Of a DNA stretch of 64,000 bases, positions 45,172-57,680 are shown piece after piece. The notes beneath the pieces are model-generated. The model worked only from the letters and a program-made list of their open reading frames with translations. It did not search any database and was not told the origin of the DNA. Source of the DNA: Drechmeria coniospora (lineage: Eukaryota > Ascomycota > Sordariomycetes > Hypocreales > Ophiocordycipitaceae); contig NC_054390.1 of assembly GCF_001625195.1 (NCBI RefSeq), positions 7,537,222 to 7,601,221 of the forward strand, read 5' to 3'. The position numbers and the translations under genes were made by a program. The stretch's first letter is position 1, and the number at the start of each line of letters is the position of its first letter.

Positions 45172-47010
45172 ATGGGCTCCTTTGCGCAAACCCAATGGCC
45201 GGCCTGGGCGTACGCGGGGCTCGAGGACCCCTTCTCGCCATTCCAGCAGCCTCAGCCGCAGCCGCCGCCCCAGCAGTACTCGGCCTACCCGCCCTACCTC
45301 GCCGAGTCGATAGACGGCTACCAGGCCCATCCCAACCGCCCCCTCGTCCACCACCAGCTGTCGAGGACGACCGAGTCGAAGCCTCGTCTCTCCAAGGAGG
45401 AGGTCGAGGTTCTCGAGGCCGAATTCCAGAAGAACCACAAGCCGAGCAGCAGTACGAAAAAGGCTCTCGCCGAGTCCATGCGAGTCGACAACGCTCGCAT
45501 CAACGTACGTACTCTCGCGCCCCCCCTCTGTGTTGTACTTGGTCAACCCCCTCCTCCCACCCTCTCCACCCCCCAACCCCCCAACCGCCGCCAATCGTCT
45601 CGTGCGTCTCGTGCTCGCCCCGTCTCGTGCTCTCCCCCCCTCTCTTTGCCTCTCTCGCGGCTGCTAACCCCCGGCCAGAATTGGTTCCAGAACCGCCGCG
45701 CGAGGGAGAAGAAGGAAAACAACATTCGCGAGTACGAAGCGAAGCAGCGGCTGGAAAAGGAAAAGGCCGAGGCCGACCCGGCGTGCCGGACCGACGATGC
45801 CCGCCAGCGTGACCTTGTCGCCTCCAGCGCGCCCTTCCCCGAGCCTCGGAGCGCCGTCAAGGTCGAAGCCGAGGCGGCCCTGTCCCCGTCAGTCGTCGCC
45901 TCCCCCCTCTCCTCCGTCCAGGACACGGCCTCCGACGGCTCCCCCCTGCCCGTCCACCTCCCCGCCGTCCACGGCAGCTTCAGCAGCTCGGACGCCTCCT
46001 CCACCGTCGACTCGGACCACGACAACGACGTCTCGTCCGCCTCGCTCGACCTCTCGGAGCCCGCCGACTACCTCCTCCGAACCCACACCGACTGCGTCGG
46101 CGCTTCGGTCCGGCCCGAGGAGCTCAAGTCGCCCGAGGAGCTCTACAGCAGCTACCGAAGCTTCATGGAGGAAGCCTTTTCCTCGTCGGCCCCCGCGCCC
46201 CACCAGTCGCCCCTGGCCGACGAGGCCGCGCCCAAGTCCCCTCCTCCTCATCCTCAGTCCAGCGACATCGCCGCCCGACGAAACCGCCGACCTCCCCCCC
46301 TCGCCATCGCTGGCGGCCGCAGCTACTCGTCCTACATGCCCAGGACGCGCACGGCAACCGACTTCGACCGGAAGCTGGACCGTGCCAGCCCCATGCGTCG
46401 CGTCGCCTCGGCCACCGGAGCCTCGGTTCGCGTCAAAAAGACCATCTCGACGCCGAGGAGCCCCCATTTCGACGCCGCCTTCACCGCCCGGGACTCGCCC
46501 AGCACCGTCGGCACCGCCGCCACCGGAGCGCCGCCGACGCCCGACACGCCCATCAACTTCCACCAGTCGGCCCTCGTCGACGAGGCGGTGCCCTTTTCCA
46601 TCGACGCCAAGTACATGGCGGCCGAGATGGCCCTCCAGGACCCGACGCTGCGTACGCCGCCCACGACGCCCGGCTTCATGGACGGCCTCTTCCACATGGG
46701 CTCCGCCTACGGCATGCCCATTTCGGAGGAGACGCTGATCGCGCCCCGCGTCGGCGACCTTCCCGCCGCCACCTTCCACCCGTCGCCCATGGCCGACGGC
46801 GTCCAGGCCTTTGTCGGCGACGCGCCCTGCCAGACGCCTTCCTCCCTCCTACCCGTGCAGATGGGCTCCTCCTACTTCAACTTCTTGGGAAACACCGGCT
46901 ACGACTGGTCCGAGGCGTCCGTCTCGACCGGATCGTCCCCCGTGTCTCAATCGAGGCACGGCGACGGGTACATGGTCGTGGCCGCCGCGAGATTCGACGC
47001 CCTCGAGTGA
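45172..47010 (+). CDS. Homeobox transcription factor
   Basis: Two exons (45172..45504 and 45679..47010, 174-bp intron) give 554 residues. After a Pro/Gln-rich start (MGSFAQTQWPAWAY), a homeodomain covers about residues 65-125: SKPRLSKEEVEVLEAEFQKN (helix 1), LAESMRVDNARIN (helix 2) and, across the splice, NWFQNRRAREKKENN (recognition helix). Trp, Phe, Asn and Arg of the WFQNRR core are present, so DNA binding is expected. A Lys/Glu-rich helix follows; the rest is Ser/Pro-rich and probably disordered. Fungal homeobox proteins of this kind often control conidiation or fruiting, but I cannot name the orthologue. The frame stays open for 214 codons upstream of the chosen ATG; that part is Pro/Ser/Arg-rich, C/T-derived and probably untranslated leader. 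Confidence 0.92.
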   Translation: MGSFAQTQWPAWAYAGLEDPFSPFQQPQPQPPPQQYSAYPPYLAESIDGYQAHPNRPLVHHQLSRTTESKPRLSKEEVEVLEAEFQKNHKPSSSTKKALAESMRVDNARINVRTLAPPLCVVLGQPPPPTLSTPQPPNRRQSSRASRARPVSCSPPLSLPLSRLLTPGQNWFQNRRAREKKENNIREYEAKQRLEKEKAEADPACRTDDARQRDLVASSAPFPEPRSAVKVEAEAALSPSVVASPLSSVQDTASDGSPLPVHLPAVHGSFSSSDASSTVDSDHDNDVSSASLDLSEPADYLLRTHTDCVGASVRPEELKSPEELYSSYRSFMEEAFSSSAPAPHQSPLADEAAPKSPPPHPQSSDIAARRNRRPPPLAIAGGRSYSSYMPRTRTATDFDRKLDRASPMRRVASATGASVRVKKTISTPRSPHFDAAFTARDSPSTVGTAATGAPPTPDTPINFHQSALVDEAVPFSIDAKYMAAEMALQDPTLRTPPTTPGFMDGLFHMGSAYGMPISEETLIAPRVGDLPAATFHPSPMADGVQAFVGDAPCQTPSSLLPVQMGSSYFNFLGNTGYDWSEASVSTGSSPVSQSRHGDGYMVVAAARFDALE

Positions 47011-48187
47011 CGAGGGCGCTCCCCGAACGAGCGACGAACCACCGTTTTGCATATATCATGCCGCCGCGTCCGCACGCCACGTGGAAGCATACTTTTGTAC
47101 ATTTTCCTCCTTTCCGCGGCACACGCTGCCACGCACCTGGCAAGCACGCACCGCCGTGCACGAATCCTCAGGCCGTGCCGTGCCTTTCCCACCGCCCCGC
47201 CGTTCGCCACCCACCTACCGACGCGGCCGCCTGAGAGGGGCCCGAGGCCGCGTGTGACCGTACCTCGACGAGAAATTCTGTATCTAAATGTCCTGTACCT
47301 AGTTCGGAAGCCGAGGGGAGACCTGCCTCCTTTTTTCCATCCTTTTTCTTTTTCATCGTTTGGCGCTATGGGGAGCATGCAAGGGATGAAATACCCCCAG
47401 GCCGTTGGCATGGGCCAAAAATCCGGCGTCTTGTCGCCCGGAATGAATTACTTTTGTAGTTAGTCGAATCAGAGGACGGCCCGTCCGTGGCATCGTCGTG
47501 AAAAGACCAATCTGATGATGCTTTTTTTTTCTCGTTAGCCATCCGCACTGCCGGCCGGCTCGTTCGTGAGCCTGCCGTGCGTGGTGGGTGCGTGGACTAG
47601 AGCTGCCGTTGGCTCGCTCGCCATTCGACGGTGAACCGTGCCGCCGAATCGAGTTGGTTCCGCAACGTCGTCACGGGTGGGAGTCACTGTCCCCGTGAGG
47701 CGGCATCTCGCAGAAGAAGAAAAAAATCCTTGCCAGACATACGTTCCGGTTGGTACCTGGTCGGGGCATGAGCCGTGAACTGATGCAAGCATGAATGCTG
47801 CTGTAGGCGCTGCAAAGGCCGTGGTCGGATGGTGGTGGGAGTCACTGTCCGTTGGGGCGTGTTCCCCGCCGTGCGCTGTAAATTGAAGCCCGAGTATTGG
47901 CCTTGGTGCTATTCCTGGGTGCTGTACGGCCTACGCCGCACTGAGTTAGTGCGTCGGTACAGTGGTTGGCGGGTCCTGGAAACTCAATCGAACCGTATCT
48001 TCGTCCCCTTCGCCGCTCACCGTTCCTTAGCACGAACCACACCACGGCATTCAACTTTCGTCGCACCTCCAAAGCCGACCCTCCGTCTCTCGTCCATGGT
48101 GACTCGTGCCTATTGTTCCTCGCTTCCGACAGCACGGTCGGATACCGTTCACGAGCCATGTTGGCCTGCTAATTCCCTCCCACCACA
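47011..48187. other. Intergenic homeobox gene to SLD3, no gene seen
   Basis: 1.18 kb between two plus-strand genes. A T-tract lies at 47522-47530. Short open frames on both strands lack any family signal. GTAC-word islands are essentially absent. Confidence 0.5.
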
Positions 48188-51106
48188 ATGTCCTCCTCCG
48201 CGGCGCGTGATGGAGACGCGTCGCGTCCACGCTCCGGCATCTTGACGCCGTCCTCCGGTGCCAGCCTGAACCGCCGTCGTGATGGCCGCAGCGTCTCCCC
48301 CGAGGGATGGAAGCCACGGCGCGCCGATGCGGCCGCCATGGACCATCTGCTGAAGCCTTTGATCGCTGTCAAGGTTGGTCACGCACCGGCTTCGTCTGCC
48401 CGTCCCGCTAACCTGCCGCTCGCAGCCGCACCCGCCCAAGCTGCACGTCCAACCGCGCATCTTGCAGCCTCTGATGCTTGTGCCGCGCGAGCATCTTCCC
48501 CTGGCCTTCTTCGACTTCGCCGCCGCCGACGGTGAGTGGCCGCAGTCTCGTTTCTACGAATCCCACGTCAAGATTCTGGATCTCGAGCGTCGCGTCGGTT
48601 CCTCGCCTAGCCTTCTGCTCGCTCGCCACGACGCCAAAGGCATCGTCTACGCCCTCGAAAGACAGGAGAATGGTCTCTACGTGCTGTGCAGGCTGGGACC
48701 GTGGGTCGACCTCGAGGCTCTGGCGACCAAGGCCACCGCGCTCTCGCATGAAAGACTCCGGCCGGCTAGGCAGGCGAGAAATGAGCTCGAGACGGTGACG
48801 GCAATCACGACGCCCCGAATCCACAAGGAGCAGAAGAAAAAGAGAGCGGCCATAGAGGCCATCCAATCTCTCGTGAGGAAACGACCAAAGCCTCAGTCTG
48901 CGTCGCAACCCGACCATGCCGTCCAGCCCCAAAGCCAACTGCCGACGCCGGACACGACCAAGTGGGAGGAGCAACAGTTGGCCGCGCTATCGAGCACGCC
49001 GTCGAGGGACCCGTTGGAAGATGTCGCCCCTCCCACGACGCAGCAGACGGCGGACAGCATTGTTGAAAATATCCGTACCCAGTATTTTGAGGCCCTCTAT
49101 CGGTCCATGGTACGTTCTCGTCTCGGCGGGCCCCCAAACACTCGAGCTCACCGTCCTTTAGGGGTCGTTGGCCTACTTTGCCAAGGGTCCGCTCTCTCGA
49201 GCAAGATCGGCTTTCCACTTGGACCTGGAGTCCAATTTGGACATGACAGACCTCGTAGACTTCCTCAAGAGTTTGGTTCTCACCACGGTCCAGATCGACA
49301 AAAAGTATCGAGACACGATCCCCGGTGTCATAGCAAAGATGACGAGCCACGTCGACACCTCGGACGAGGGTGCCAGGCGAAAGAGGAAGCCAAAGAAGAT
49401 GAGACTCGGCAAGGATGGTCTCTACCCCCTCGAGGATGCGACCATCTGCAATTGGTGGACGGCGAACAAGCCAGCGCTCGACAATGACCAGGCCGGCCTT
49501 TCGACGTCGCAAGTCAAGTCGCGCATTTCTCGACTGCGAACAAGAGAGACGCAGCTTCAGATGATCATCATTCTCGAAATCCTCGCCTTGGAACCGTTGA
49601 CATCTGCCGGCGACACTTGCGAGAGCAGTTTGCCTCCGTTACCGGGCGCCCTATCCCCAGAACAAGCTCACCAGATGGCGCCTCCTCCCAAGAAGCGCAG
49701 CAAGCACAATCTCCCCGTATTGGTCGACGTACACGCCGACCGCCTCACCATCTGGCAGTCGACCGCCTCGGACGAGCAGCTCTCACTGGAAGATTCTCAG
49801 GCAGCTCAGCCGCCTTTCGACGGCCAGGTGACGCAGAAGGCCTCGTCCGAGCCGTTGAAGGATTTCTGCGTCGATGTCATCGTGCCCTTGTCGGTTGAAC
49901 CACCCCCCGTCCACACTCTCCCTTCTAACTGGTGCTAGCTTCTCTGCTCGCTTGCCGGAACTGTGCTCCTCGATCAACCGGAAACTCGGAGGCCCCGTCA
50001 TTGCCTCTCCGCTCAACTCGAGGGCGACCAAACGTGGTTCGGGTGCTCGAGACCAACAGCCGAAGCCGGGTTCGGTGACGAAGCGACCGACGCCGTCGAA
50101 CAGCAACCCCAGGAGAACCCTGCAACGAGCATTGTCTACCGACCAACAGCACCGGAGAAGCGTCTCGCGGGGCCCCAGCAACGTCATTGCGCTTATGCGA
50201 TCTGCGACGTCCACGTCGGTTCCAGCTGTCAAGCGAGAGGGTAGCGAGCCTGCCTCGATAAAATCTCTGCCAAAAGGAGAAGCCAGCTCATCAAGGCAAA
50301 GGCAGCCAACTCTTTTCCGTACCTCGACCATGACTAGCTTGCAGGATGCAAAGGCGAGCAAGGAGGCTTTGGTCGAGGCCGAGTTGAAGGATGCAATATC
50401 GGCGCTGAGGAAGCCGAACCGCGGCGTGGTAGGTAAGGCCATGGCGGAGGCGGACGAACGCCGAGCCGTCGCCGGCTTATTTGTGAAGAGTGAGTCTCGA
50501 AGAGCCGACATCAGCTGCAGACGGCCACTGACAGGCCGATCAGAAGCAAGAAAGCAGCCTCGAGCCTCATCCAGTTCCGTTGTGAAGGCGACACCTGCCA
50601 ACAACCGCTTCCGGGATGTTTTGGCAGAGAAGCATGAACCTGACGAGGAAGCGATGTCGCACGATGGGATGGAAGAGATGATTCCCCCTTCTAGTGTTTG
50701 CAACTTGGTGCCATCGACGAGTTCACGAACCGGCCATTGGAACGCCTTCCTCGGCAGTACCCCCCCTGCACTTGAGCTGGTCGGAGGCACGCCCATCCGG
50801 CCGTCGACCCAGCCGAGCTTTATTCGGCGACCTCCCGTCGCGGAACCGGCAATGTCGCCCTCGTCTCCGCTCATGGACAGGAGGATGGTGGGAGGAGACA
50901 GCCTCTCCATTCCCGGAAGCGCCGAGAAACTGCGAGCTCGGCAGAGCGCTGCGAGGTGGCAGCAGCAAGAGCACATCCTCGCAACGCCGGTCAAACGGCC
51001 AGCGTCGCGACCGGAGCCGATGGATGGCCCGGCGAATGGGCCATCACAGCACACGGGATCGATATATCAACAACTTGGATGGGACGATGACTTTGACGAC
51101 TTGTAA
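48188..51106 (+). CDS. SLD3: DNA replication initiation regulator Sld3
   Basis: Sld3 brings Cdc45 to the Mcm2-7 helicase at origins and is activated by CDK phosphorylation (yeast). Four exons (48188..48373, 48426..49109, 49162..49889, 49939..51106) with introns of 52, 52 and 49 bp give 921 residues. Recognition rests on the Sld3 central domain: FCVDVIVPF/FSARLPELC spanning the last splice, SINRKLGGPV and the preceding helical SLAYFAKGPLSRARSAFHLD to GLYPLEDATICNWWTANKP region. The joint TT/C across the 49-bp intron restores VPFFSARLPE. The C-terminal 350 residues are Ser/Arg-rich and disordered, with several SP/TP sites (possible CDK targets) and the end QQLGWDDDFDDL. It converges with TRS65, with 233 bp between stops. 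Confidence 0.88.
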
Positions 51107-51339
51107 TGAAATGACCTCAGCGAGTTATGTGATCAATGCGGCAGAGTCTTTGGCTTGGGCGAGGAAGGACGTGCGACTGGAGCAAGTGCAATAGCATGAA
51201 TGGCAGCATGAATGGCAGCATGAATTGCGTCAGCATCGTCGTTGGGAGTGCTTTCATTGCATGGACAAGCTGGTTTCTACACAGCACAAGCACGATGCAT
51301 CATTGCGAAATAAACAATCAACATGCCTTCAAATCAAAG

Positions 51340-53211
51340 CTAAGCAGTCGCTGGCTCCACCACCACAATCGGAAGATCTTTGATGTCGACGTGTTCCTGG
51401 GAGCCCAAATCCATGACTCGGATGGCCTCGATGCCAACAACTCCTTCGTGCAGCGCAAGGAACTGCAGCTCGACGACGTGGCAGGCTCCTGGCGCCAGCG
51501 GGCCAACCCTCGTGTCGGAGCTGAGGCAGATGACATCGGTGGAAGTGACGACTGAGTTCTTCTGCATGGCGTGCAGCACGTTCTCATCCACGGCTGCGTC
51601 TGCCACTTCCTTTTCACCGCGGCGCCTGGAGGCCGTCGACGGCGGCCGTACGTGCCTGACGTCGTTGCGCCGACGCCTGGGGATGGCGATGAGAGCGAGC
51701 TTCCGAGGTGGCTGGGTGGCCTTCTCGTTTGAGCGGTTGACGACGTAGACGGACCAGGAGAAGACTTCGCCCGGACGGATGGGTTCGGACGGGCCGGTGA
51801 AGCACATGGTGATGCCAAGGTCAGGCAGCGATGCCTCGGTTTGGTTGCTGGATGCTTCGAGTGCCGGTAGGGCGTCGGGCTGCGTGACGGATGGCGACTT
51901 GAGAGGCGTCATCCCCCCGCCGTTGCCAATGGTGAGCTGCGAGGGGCGACGGGAGCGACTTATGCCCGTGTCGGTGGATGTGCTAAAGTTGGGGTTGACG
52001 GGCGTCGAGAAGTCGAGAATGGCACTCCAGTTCAAGGAGAGGCGCGGGACGCAGGTGCCTGGAACGACGTGCACCGAGGCGGCGATGGAAATGTCCAGGT
52101 TCCCCATCTGCAGTCGCGGGTTGACGCCGAATTCGTGTCGCTTGATGAGGTAGACAAATGTGACGTGATCATGGGAGACGCAACGCAAGGGCAATCTCAT
52201 GGCCGCGTCGTCGCTCAAGCTCTCGACCGAGGCGTCTGGGGCGAACAGCTTGACGTCATCAAGCGAAACCTCACAGTCGAAGTGGGAGCCAAAATCTAGA
52301 TCCAAAAGTGCGACAATGGCAGAGCTGGGGGGCGAGGTGTTTGGCTTTGAGAATCGTATCCTCGCATGAAGGACGGGGAAGATGGGCAGGGTCAGCTGCC
52401 CCAGCGCTCGGAGGTGGGTCATGAGGTCCTGCTGCGTCGCCACGGGCGCGACGCGGGACACCCGCACGGCGGAAAGCCGTGGCTTTACACCCTCGAGCGC
52501 AGGATCGCCGGAAAAGGATTCGAGGAGGTTGAAGCTGGCGGGGAGGCCGCTCCGGAGGTAGCCAGCGCGCTGCGACCTCAGCTCTCGGGCGACCTCCGGC
52601 CTCACGCTCGCTGATGCGGAGAAGACGATGGAAGGGTTGTGCGGCCGCAGGCGTGGACGGGCCAGAAACACCGGAACCTTCCACACAGCGTATATGTTCT
52701 GGGTGGCGCCCTGATCCGGATCGCTGCCGTCTTCGCCAGCGATGATATGGGGGTTGTCCACATCCTTGACGCGTCCCGTAAATATCGTTTCCGCCGCGGG
52801 GGGTGTCTCTCGGCCAGGCACAATGCCGTTCACAACCTGGGCCTCCAAGGAGACGACGAGCCTGCTGATCTGAGCCCTGAGTTCTTCCTTTTCTAGCCAC
52901 GGTATTTTGAGAACGAGGAGAATGTTGGCCGTCTCATCTGGACAGGGGGAGCATTAGTACTGTCCCGATGACGGGTCGGCCAGTCAGGAGGGGTCGGCAG
53001 ACTCACCAAAGAAGAGAGCATCTCGCTGCTCTATGGAATCTAGTACGGACGCATCCTTCTCGCAACCTTTCAGTGCCTGGTCCAAGTCCAAGTCCGTTTC
53101 TTTGGGAACGAGGTAGCTCAGGTACGATTTGTCGGCGAAGAGCGAGCTGGGGTCTTGGGTCAGGCTGCCGCGGGTGAGGTCTTCGGCTTTGACGGCGTCC
53201 CGGTCCGACAT
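51340..53211 (-). CDS. TRS65: TRAPPII complex subunit Trs65
   Basis: Trs65 is a fungal-specific TRAPPII component working with the Ypt31/32 exchange activity at the late Golgi. Exons 53211..53007 and 52937..51340 (69-bp intron) give 600 residues. The start MSDRDAVKAEDLTRGS leads into SLEQRD-type sequence and IPWLEKEELRAQISRLVVSL. Conserved-looking parts include VWKVPVFLARPRLR, FNLLESFSGDPAL, LRALGQLTLPIFPVLHARIR and, at the end, RVGPLAPGACHVVELQFLAL followed by GIEAIRVMDL, the beta-sandwich ending typical of this family. A Ser/Thr-rich loop (about 370-420) interrupts the C-terminal half. Identification is by family resemblance and not a catalytic motif, so slightly less certain than the other housekeeping genes. 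Confidence 0.85.
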
Positions 53212-54234
53212 CTTGTCATCCGGGAATGTAGTACCGTAAGGCCTCCGTCACGGTTGCCGTTGTGTTGTTTTCCACCCATTGGACTAGGAGTGTCGTTCGT
53301 TGGTTCACTGAGAAGGTAGGAGGAGTACTGTAGTTCGGGTATTCGTTACGTTACCTTTAGAGGTTTAGTGGTGCCAGGCAGGCTGGCACAGATCGATGCT
53401 AGTGCCAGGTATTAATTACACTACTTACATACTTATTATCGGCACAAGTACGGAGTAAGTACGGAGTACTTACAGACCAAGTATTATTATGTGAAGCTAC
53501 GTGTACTTAGTGAAAAGTACTATACATGTAGCTGTAGGTGTACATCTACTCCGTACAGTATTACTCCGTACAGTAAGCAGCAAGCTGGCAGTTCCACTTA
53601 TTTGTTCAAGCACCTGTACATTTTCATTTAAGTACAATGTACAGAGGATATGCCCACGTTCTCCGTGCTGTAGGTATTAATTACTTAACTACTTACATCT
53701 AAGTATGTACGGAGTACATATTACGTATACTCCTCCAGTACAAGTACGCCTACAAGTACGCTGCGTTCTGCCTGTGGTAACCACACCTCTACGCTAATAG
53801 TAATTAACCACTAGTGCTCTGTACAAGTACTGTACACAAATATTCTGGCATTCCGCGCTAGTAATATTAAATAAATACAGTATCTATGATAGGTCAAAGG
53901 CACAGCACTACTACTATTACTGCACAAGTGCAGTGCAAGTACGGAGTATTACAAGTACTTAAGGACTGCTACGGAGTAAGTACTACAGTAATATTAGTAC
54001 TAATAATACTCCGTAAAGCGACAAGTGACCAAGTACACCTATAGCCAGCTCCTCTTCCGCAGCCTCGTCACGCAGTCAATCTTTTTTTCCTCCTCCACCT
54101 CCCCATCGCACCATCTTCCCCATCTTCCCACCAGTCTGCGGTTTCACTCGCTCCTCCAAGCTGCAACACCGCCTGCCTGGCGGACGGCCTTGTTCCCTCA
54201 AGGTTCAGACGAGAAAATCCTTGGGCGCGACGCG
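53212..54234. repeat. Divergent intergenic region TRS65 / PRP40 with word island
   Basis: 1.02 kb. A dense, A/T-richer word island occupies about 53400-54015, with repeated GTACGGAGTA near 53450-53475 and TACTCCGTACAG near 53548-53575. It ends about 220 bp before the PRP40 start; both promoters must lie in or beside it. Confidence 0.7.
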
Positions 54235-56837
54235 ATGAACGGCTTCACGGCACCATTTGGTGGTGCGCCGCCAGCCTCGCCTTGGCAGGAACATCACACG
54301 CCTGATGGCCGAGCTTACTTCTACAATTCTGCCACCAAAGTCACGCAATGGACCAAGCCCGAGGAGATGATGACTCCGACCGAGGTCAGCCTTACCTCAC
54401 CCTCTGCTTGTTGACTGACTGTCCTTTCGCTTTCCCAACCAACATGCTAATTCCTCTCAGCGCGCCCTGGCCGACCAACCGTGGAAGGAATACACCGCCG
54501 AGGGCGGCAAGAAGTATTGGTACAACACCGAGACGAAACAGAGCTCTTGGGAGATGCCAGACGCCTACAGGAATGCCCTCGGCTCCCAGGAATCTCGAGG
54601 CTCCTTCGCCGCGCCGCCCTCGTACGGCCAGGGTCAGAACCAGAGTCAGAGCCAACCCCATGGCCAGAGCCACCACCGTCAGGGCTACCGCGATAGAGGT
54701 GCCCGTGAGCCGCGCGATTCTCTGCCTGACAGTCGCCAGCTGGCTCGGGCTTTTGTTCCCGCTACCGACAGCGGCCCTGAATACGCGACCAAGGCGGAGG
54801 CTGCGGCGGCCTTCACCAAGGCGCTCAAACGCAGTGGAGTGCAGCCGGACTGGACTTGGGAGCAAGCTCTTGTCGCCATCGCCAAAGACCCTCTATTTCG
54901 AGCCCTCAAGTCGCCAGCGGCAAGGAAAGTGGCCTTTGCCAAGTTTTGCGAGGATGCCATCGCCCAGGAACAGGAACGCGCCAAGGACAGACTCGCAAAG
55001 CTGAGGGCCGACTTTGAGACCATGCTCAAGCGTCACCCCGATATTACCCATTCATCTCGATGGAAGTCTGCTCGTCCCATGATTGAGGGCGAAACTATCT
55101 TTCGCTCCACCGACGACGAGAATGAGCGCCACCAGTTGTTTTATGAGTACGTTGCACAACTGAAAGAGGCACACATAGCGCGTCAGAAAACAGAGCGAGC
55201 CGCCGCTCTGGATGGACTGACCGAGTTGTTGTCGAAGCTCGGCATCACGGCCTACACTCGATGGTCCGAGGGCCAAGAGATGGTTTCTGCCGCAACCCAC
55301 GGCCATGCCAAATATCAGGCACTCACCATGTTTGACACCTTGACCCGATTCCAGGATCATATCAAGTCGCTGGAACGTGACCTGAACGAGAAGAAGCAAA
55401 TGGACAAGAAATCAAAGTACCGTCGGGACCGCCAGCACAGAGATGCATTCAAGGCTCTCCTCGCAGATTACCGACGGGATGGCCGTATCAAAGCTGGCAC
55501 AACCTGGAAGAGCATTTGCCGCTCTTTCGAGAATGACGATCGCTACCGGAACATGCTGGGCCAGGCCGGCTCAACTCCATTGGAGCTTTTCTGGGATGTT
55601 CTCGCGGAGGAAGAGCGCGCACTTCGAGGACCGCGAAACGACGTGCTTGATGTTCTCGAAGTGAGTACTTTATGCGACGCACCCTCTCCGTTTTCTGTTG
55701 AAGATCACATGTTCTAACTCTTATCAAGGACAAAAAGTTTGCCATTGCCGCCAACACGACCCTCGACGAGTTCATGTCGGTGATGAAGGATGACCGTCGC
55801 ACTGCTCGAATCGATCCGTCTACTCTGCAACTCATTTTTGAACGAGTAAGACTTATCCCATTACTTTTCCCATCCCATCAAATAGTATTCTAACTGTCTT
55901 ACAGCTCCGCGAGAAAAGAGCAGCCAAGCGGGAGGACGAGAGACACTCCGAACGCCGGCAACAACGACACGCCGTCGATGCTCTCCGTTTGTTCATGAAA
56001 CGCCTTGATCCTCCGATTATGCTCGGTGACACGTACGAGCAGGCGCTGCCGCGGCTGGCGAAGTCATCCGAGTTCCGGGCCGTTGCTTCAGACGAGGCTG
56101 CCCGCCATGCCTTTGATCGACACATGCACCGGCTTAGGGAGAAGGCTGACGATGGTCATGAGCATCGGGCTCATCGAAGAAATAGCCATGCGAGTGAGAG
56201 AGACTTACCTCGCCGCACTAGGGATCGGTCTAGAGGCGAAAGATCTCATCGTCAAAGACGTTCGTCTCGTCGTAGCCGCAGCCCAGAGCTTGACCCATAT
56301 GAAGCGGATCGGCGCCGGGCAGTCGCCGAGAGAGAGCGCAACCATCGCAAGTCAACCATGGCTGAGAGCGTGCTGTCAAGCGATCGCGGCCGGCTTAGCC
56401 CGCCGCCGCGTCCAGACCGTGACTATGAACGCCATGGCCATTCGCGTCGAAGTGAGGAGGGGCATCATGCGCGAGACCGAAGAGAAAGGGAGGATGAACG
56501 CGAGCGACCGTACAGGCGATCTGTTGACACGCGCTCCATCGACGAGCTTAACTACGGAGATGAGCGACCAGCGGGCTCCACATCATCCAGACGCCGACGT
56601 CCCGACGATGAAGGCCACTCTCGCAGAGACTCGAGAGACTCCAAGGTACGTCTTGTTCTCAGTTCCCATCCCCGATGCAAGATCCACTGACAGTAAATGC
56701 AGAGACTCAAGACAGAAAAGGCCCAAGAGCCTGCTCCGCAGCGCGATGTACCTCAGCGAAACAAAACAACCCTCGCTGCCCCCAAGGCAACACAAGACGC
56801 CAGAAGCGGTAGCGAGGAAGGTGAAATCGAGGAGTAA
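54235..56837 (+). CDS. PRP40: U1 snRNP-associated splicing factor Prp40 (WW and FF domains)
   Basis: Prp40 bridges the 5' splice site and branch region in early spliceosome assembly. Five exons (54235..54384, 54461..55660, 55729..55845, 55905..56645, 56703..56837; introns 76, 68, 59 and 57 bp) give 780 residues. WW1 spans W17-P42 (PWQEHHTPDGRAYFYN...QWTKP) and WW2 spans W58-P83 (PWKEYTAEGGKKYWYN...SWEMP). Four or more FF domains follow from about 142 to 540, for example FTKALKRSGVQPDWTWEQAL and FKALLADYRRDGRIKAGTTW. The C-terminus (about 545-760) is an Arg/Ser/Glu/His-rich, RS-like tail ending EEGEIEE. The long RS-like tail is longer than in yeast Prp40 and resembles the animal homologue. Confidence 0.94.
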
Positions 56838-57680
56838 GACGTTACGGTGTCAGACTTCCCTGATGGGTCCGCGTGCACTCCCAGCGCCTGCGTTGCCTTT
56901 ACTGGCTTGACTCACAAATTCACAATGCCGCCTTTGGCATGTGATTGATGTCAGTTAGGGTAGTCGTGAGTCAAGACTGTCGTTTAGGATCTACGCGCTG
57001 TAATGGTCAAAGCACAGGAGGCGAGTGTCTTTGGTTCGTCACTTGCGTAGCTGGCAGGCAAGGACCGCCGAAAAGGACAGTGCAGTACATCGTAGTTGGA
57101 ATATACGGGTTTATCCCTGAGCTTAGTTCACCACTGTGTAGGTGACCTGCCCACAAATTCGGCTTCGTGGTAGGATAGCAGGTACAGTCGATGGAAAGCG
57201 AGAGGCAAGCACTCCAGCACATCAGGACAAGAAACGTCTCTGGCGGCAAACTGCAGGGCAGCATGGCTGTTTAAATGATCCGTAAATTGTAAAAAGCAAC
57301 AACGCAGCTACATCGCTCTCAAAATGCTTCCCGCGAGGGTAGGAAGCCGGACGGCAGTCATCCTGCTTGATCCGTTGTCCCTCGATCTGCAAAATACGGC
57401 GTTGTACGCATCATGACTGGTGGGTGCATCCAGGAACGACGGCACATGACAACTCAGTCGAATACGACACAAGTGATCGCTTTGCAGGACCAGACAACAG
57501 GGAATAGACTGCCGTCGCCATTGTTACTCGTCCGGATCGTCGTCCTCGCCGGCGTGACCCTCGTGGAACGCTAGGCCGAGCCCGTGCCTCGCGTCAGAAG
57601 CGTCCGCATGTGTCACACATTGGACGCTTGCCGATCCATCGTGGGAGGCGGGAGGAATGTGATGCCCGTATTTGCCCTGT
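56838..57680. other. Convergent 3' flanks PRP40 / RLI1
   Basis: 843 bp between convergent genes. I see no gene or repeat. Island words are rare. Confidence 0.5.

Noticed and set aside
49783..51054. 423-codon open frame on the minus strand opposite SLD3
   Set aside because: It lies antisense to a well-supported exon, has no family resemblance, and antisense frames are often open in GC-rich codon usage.
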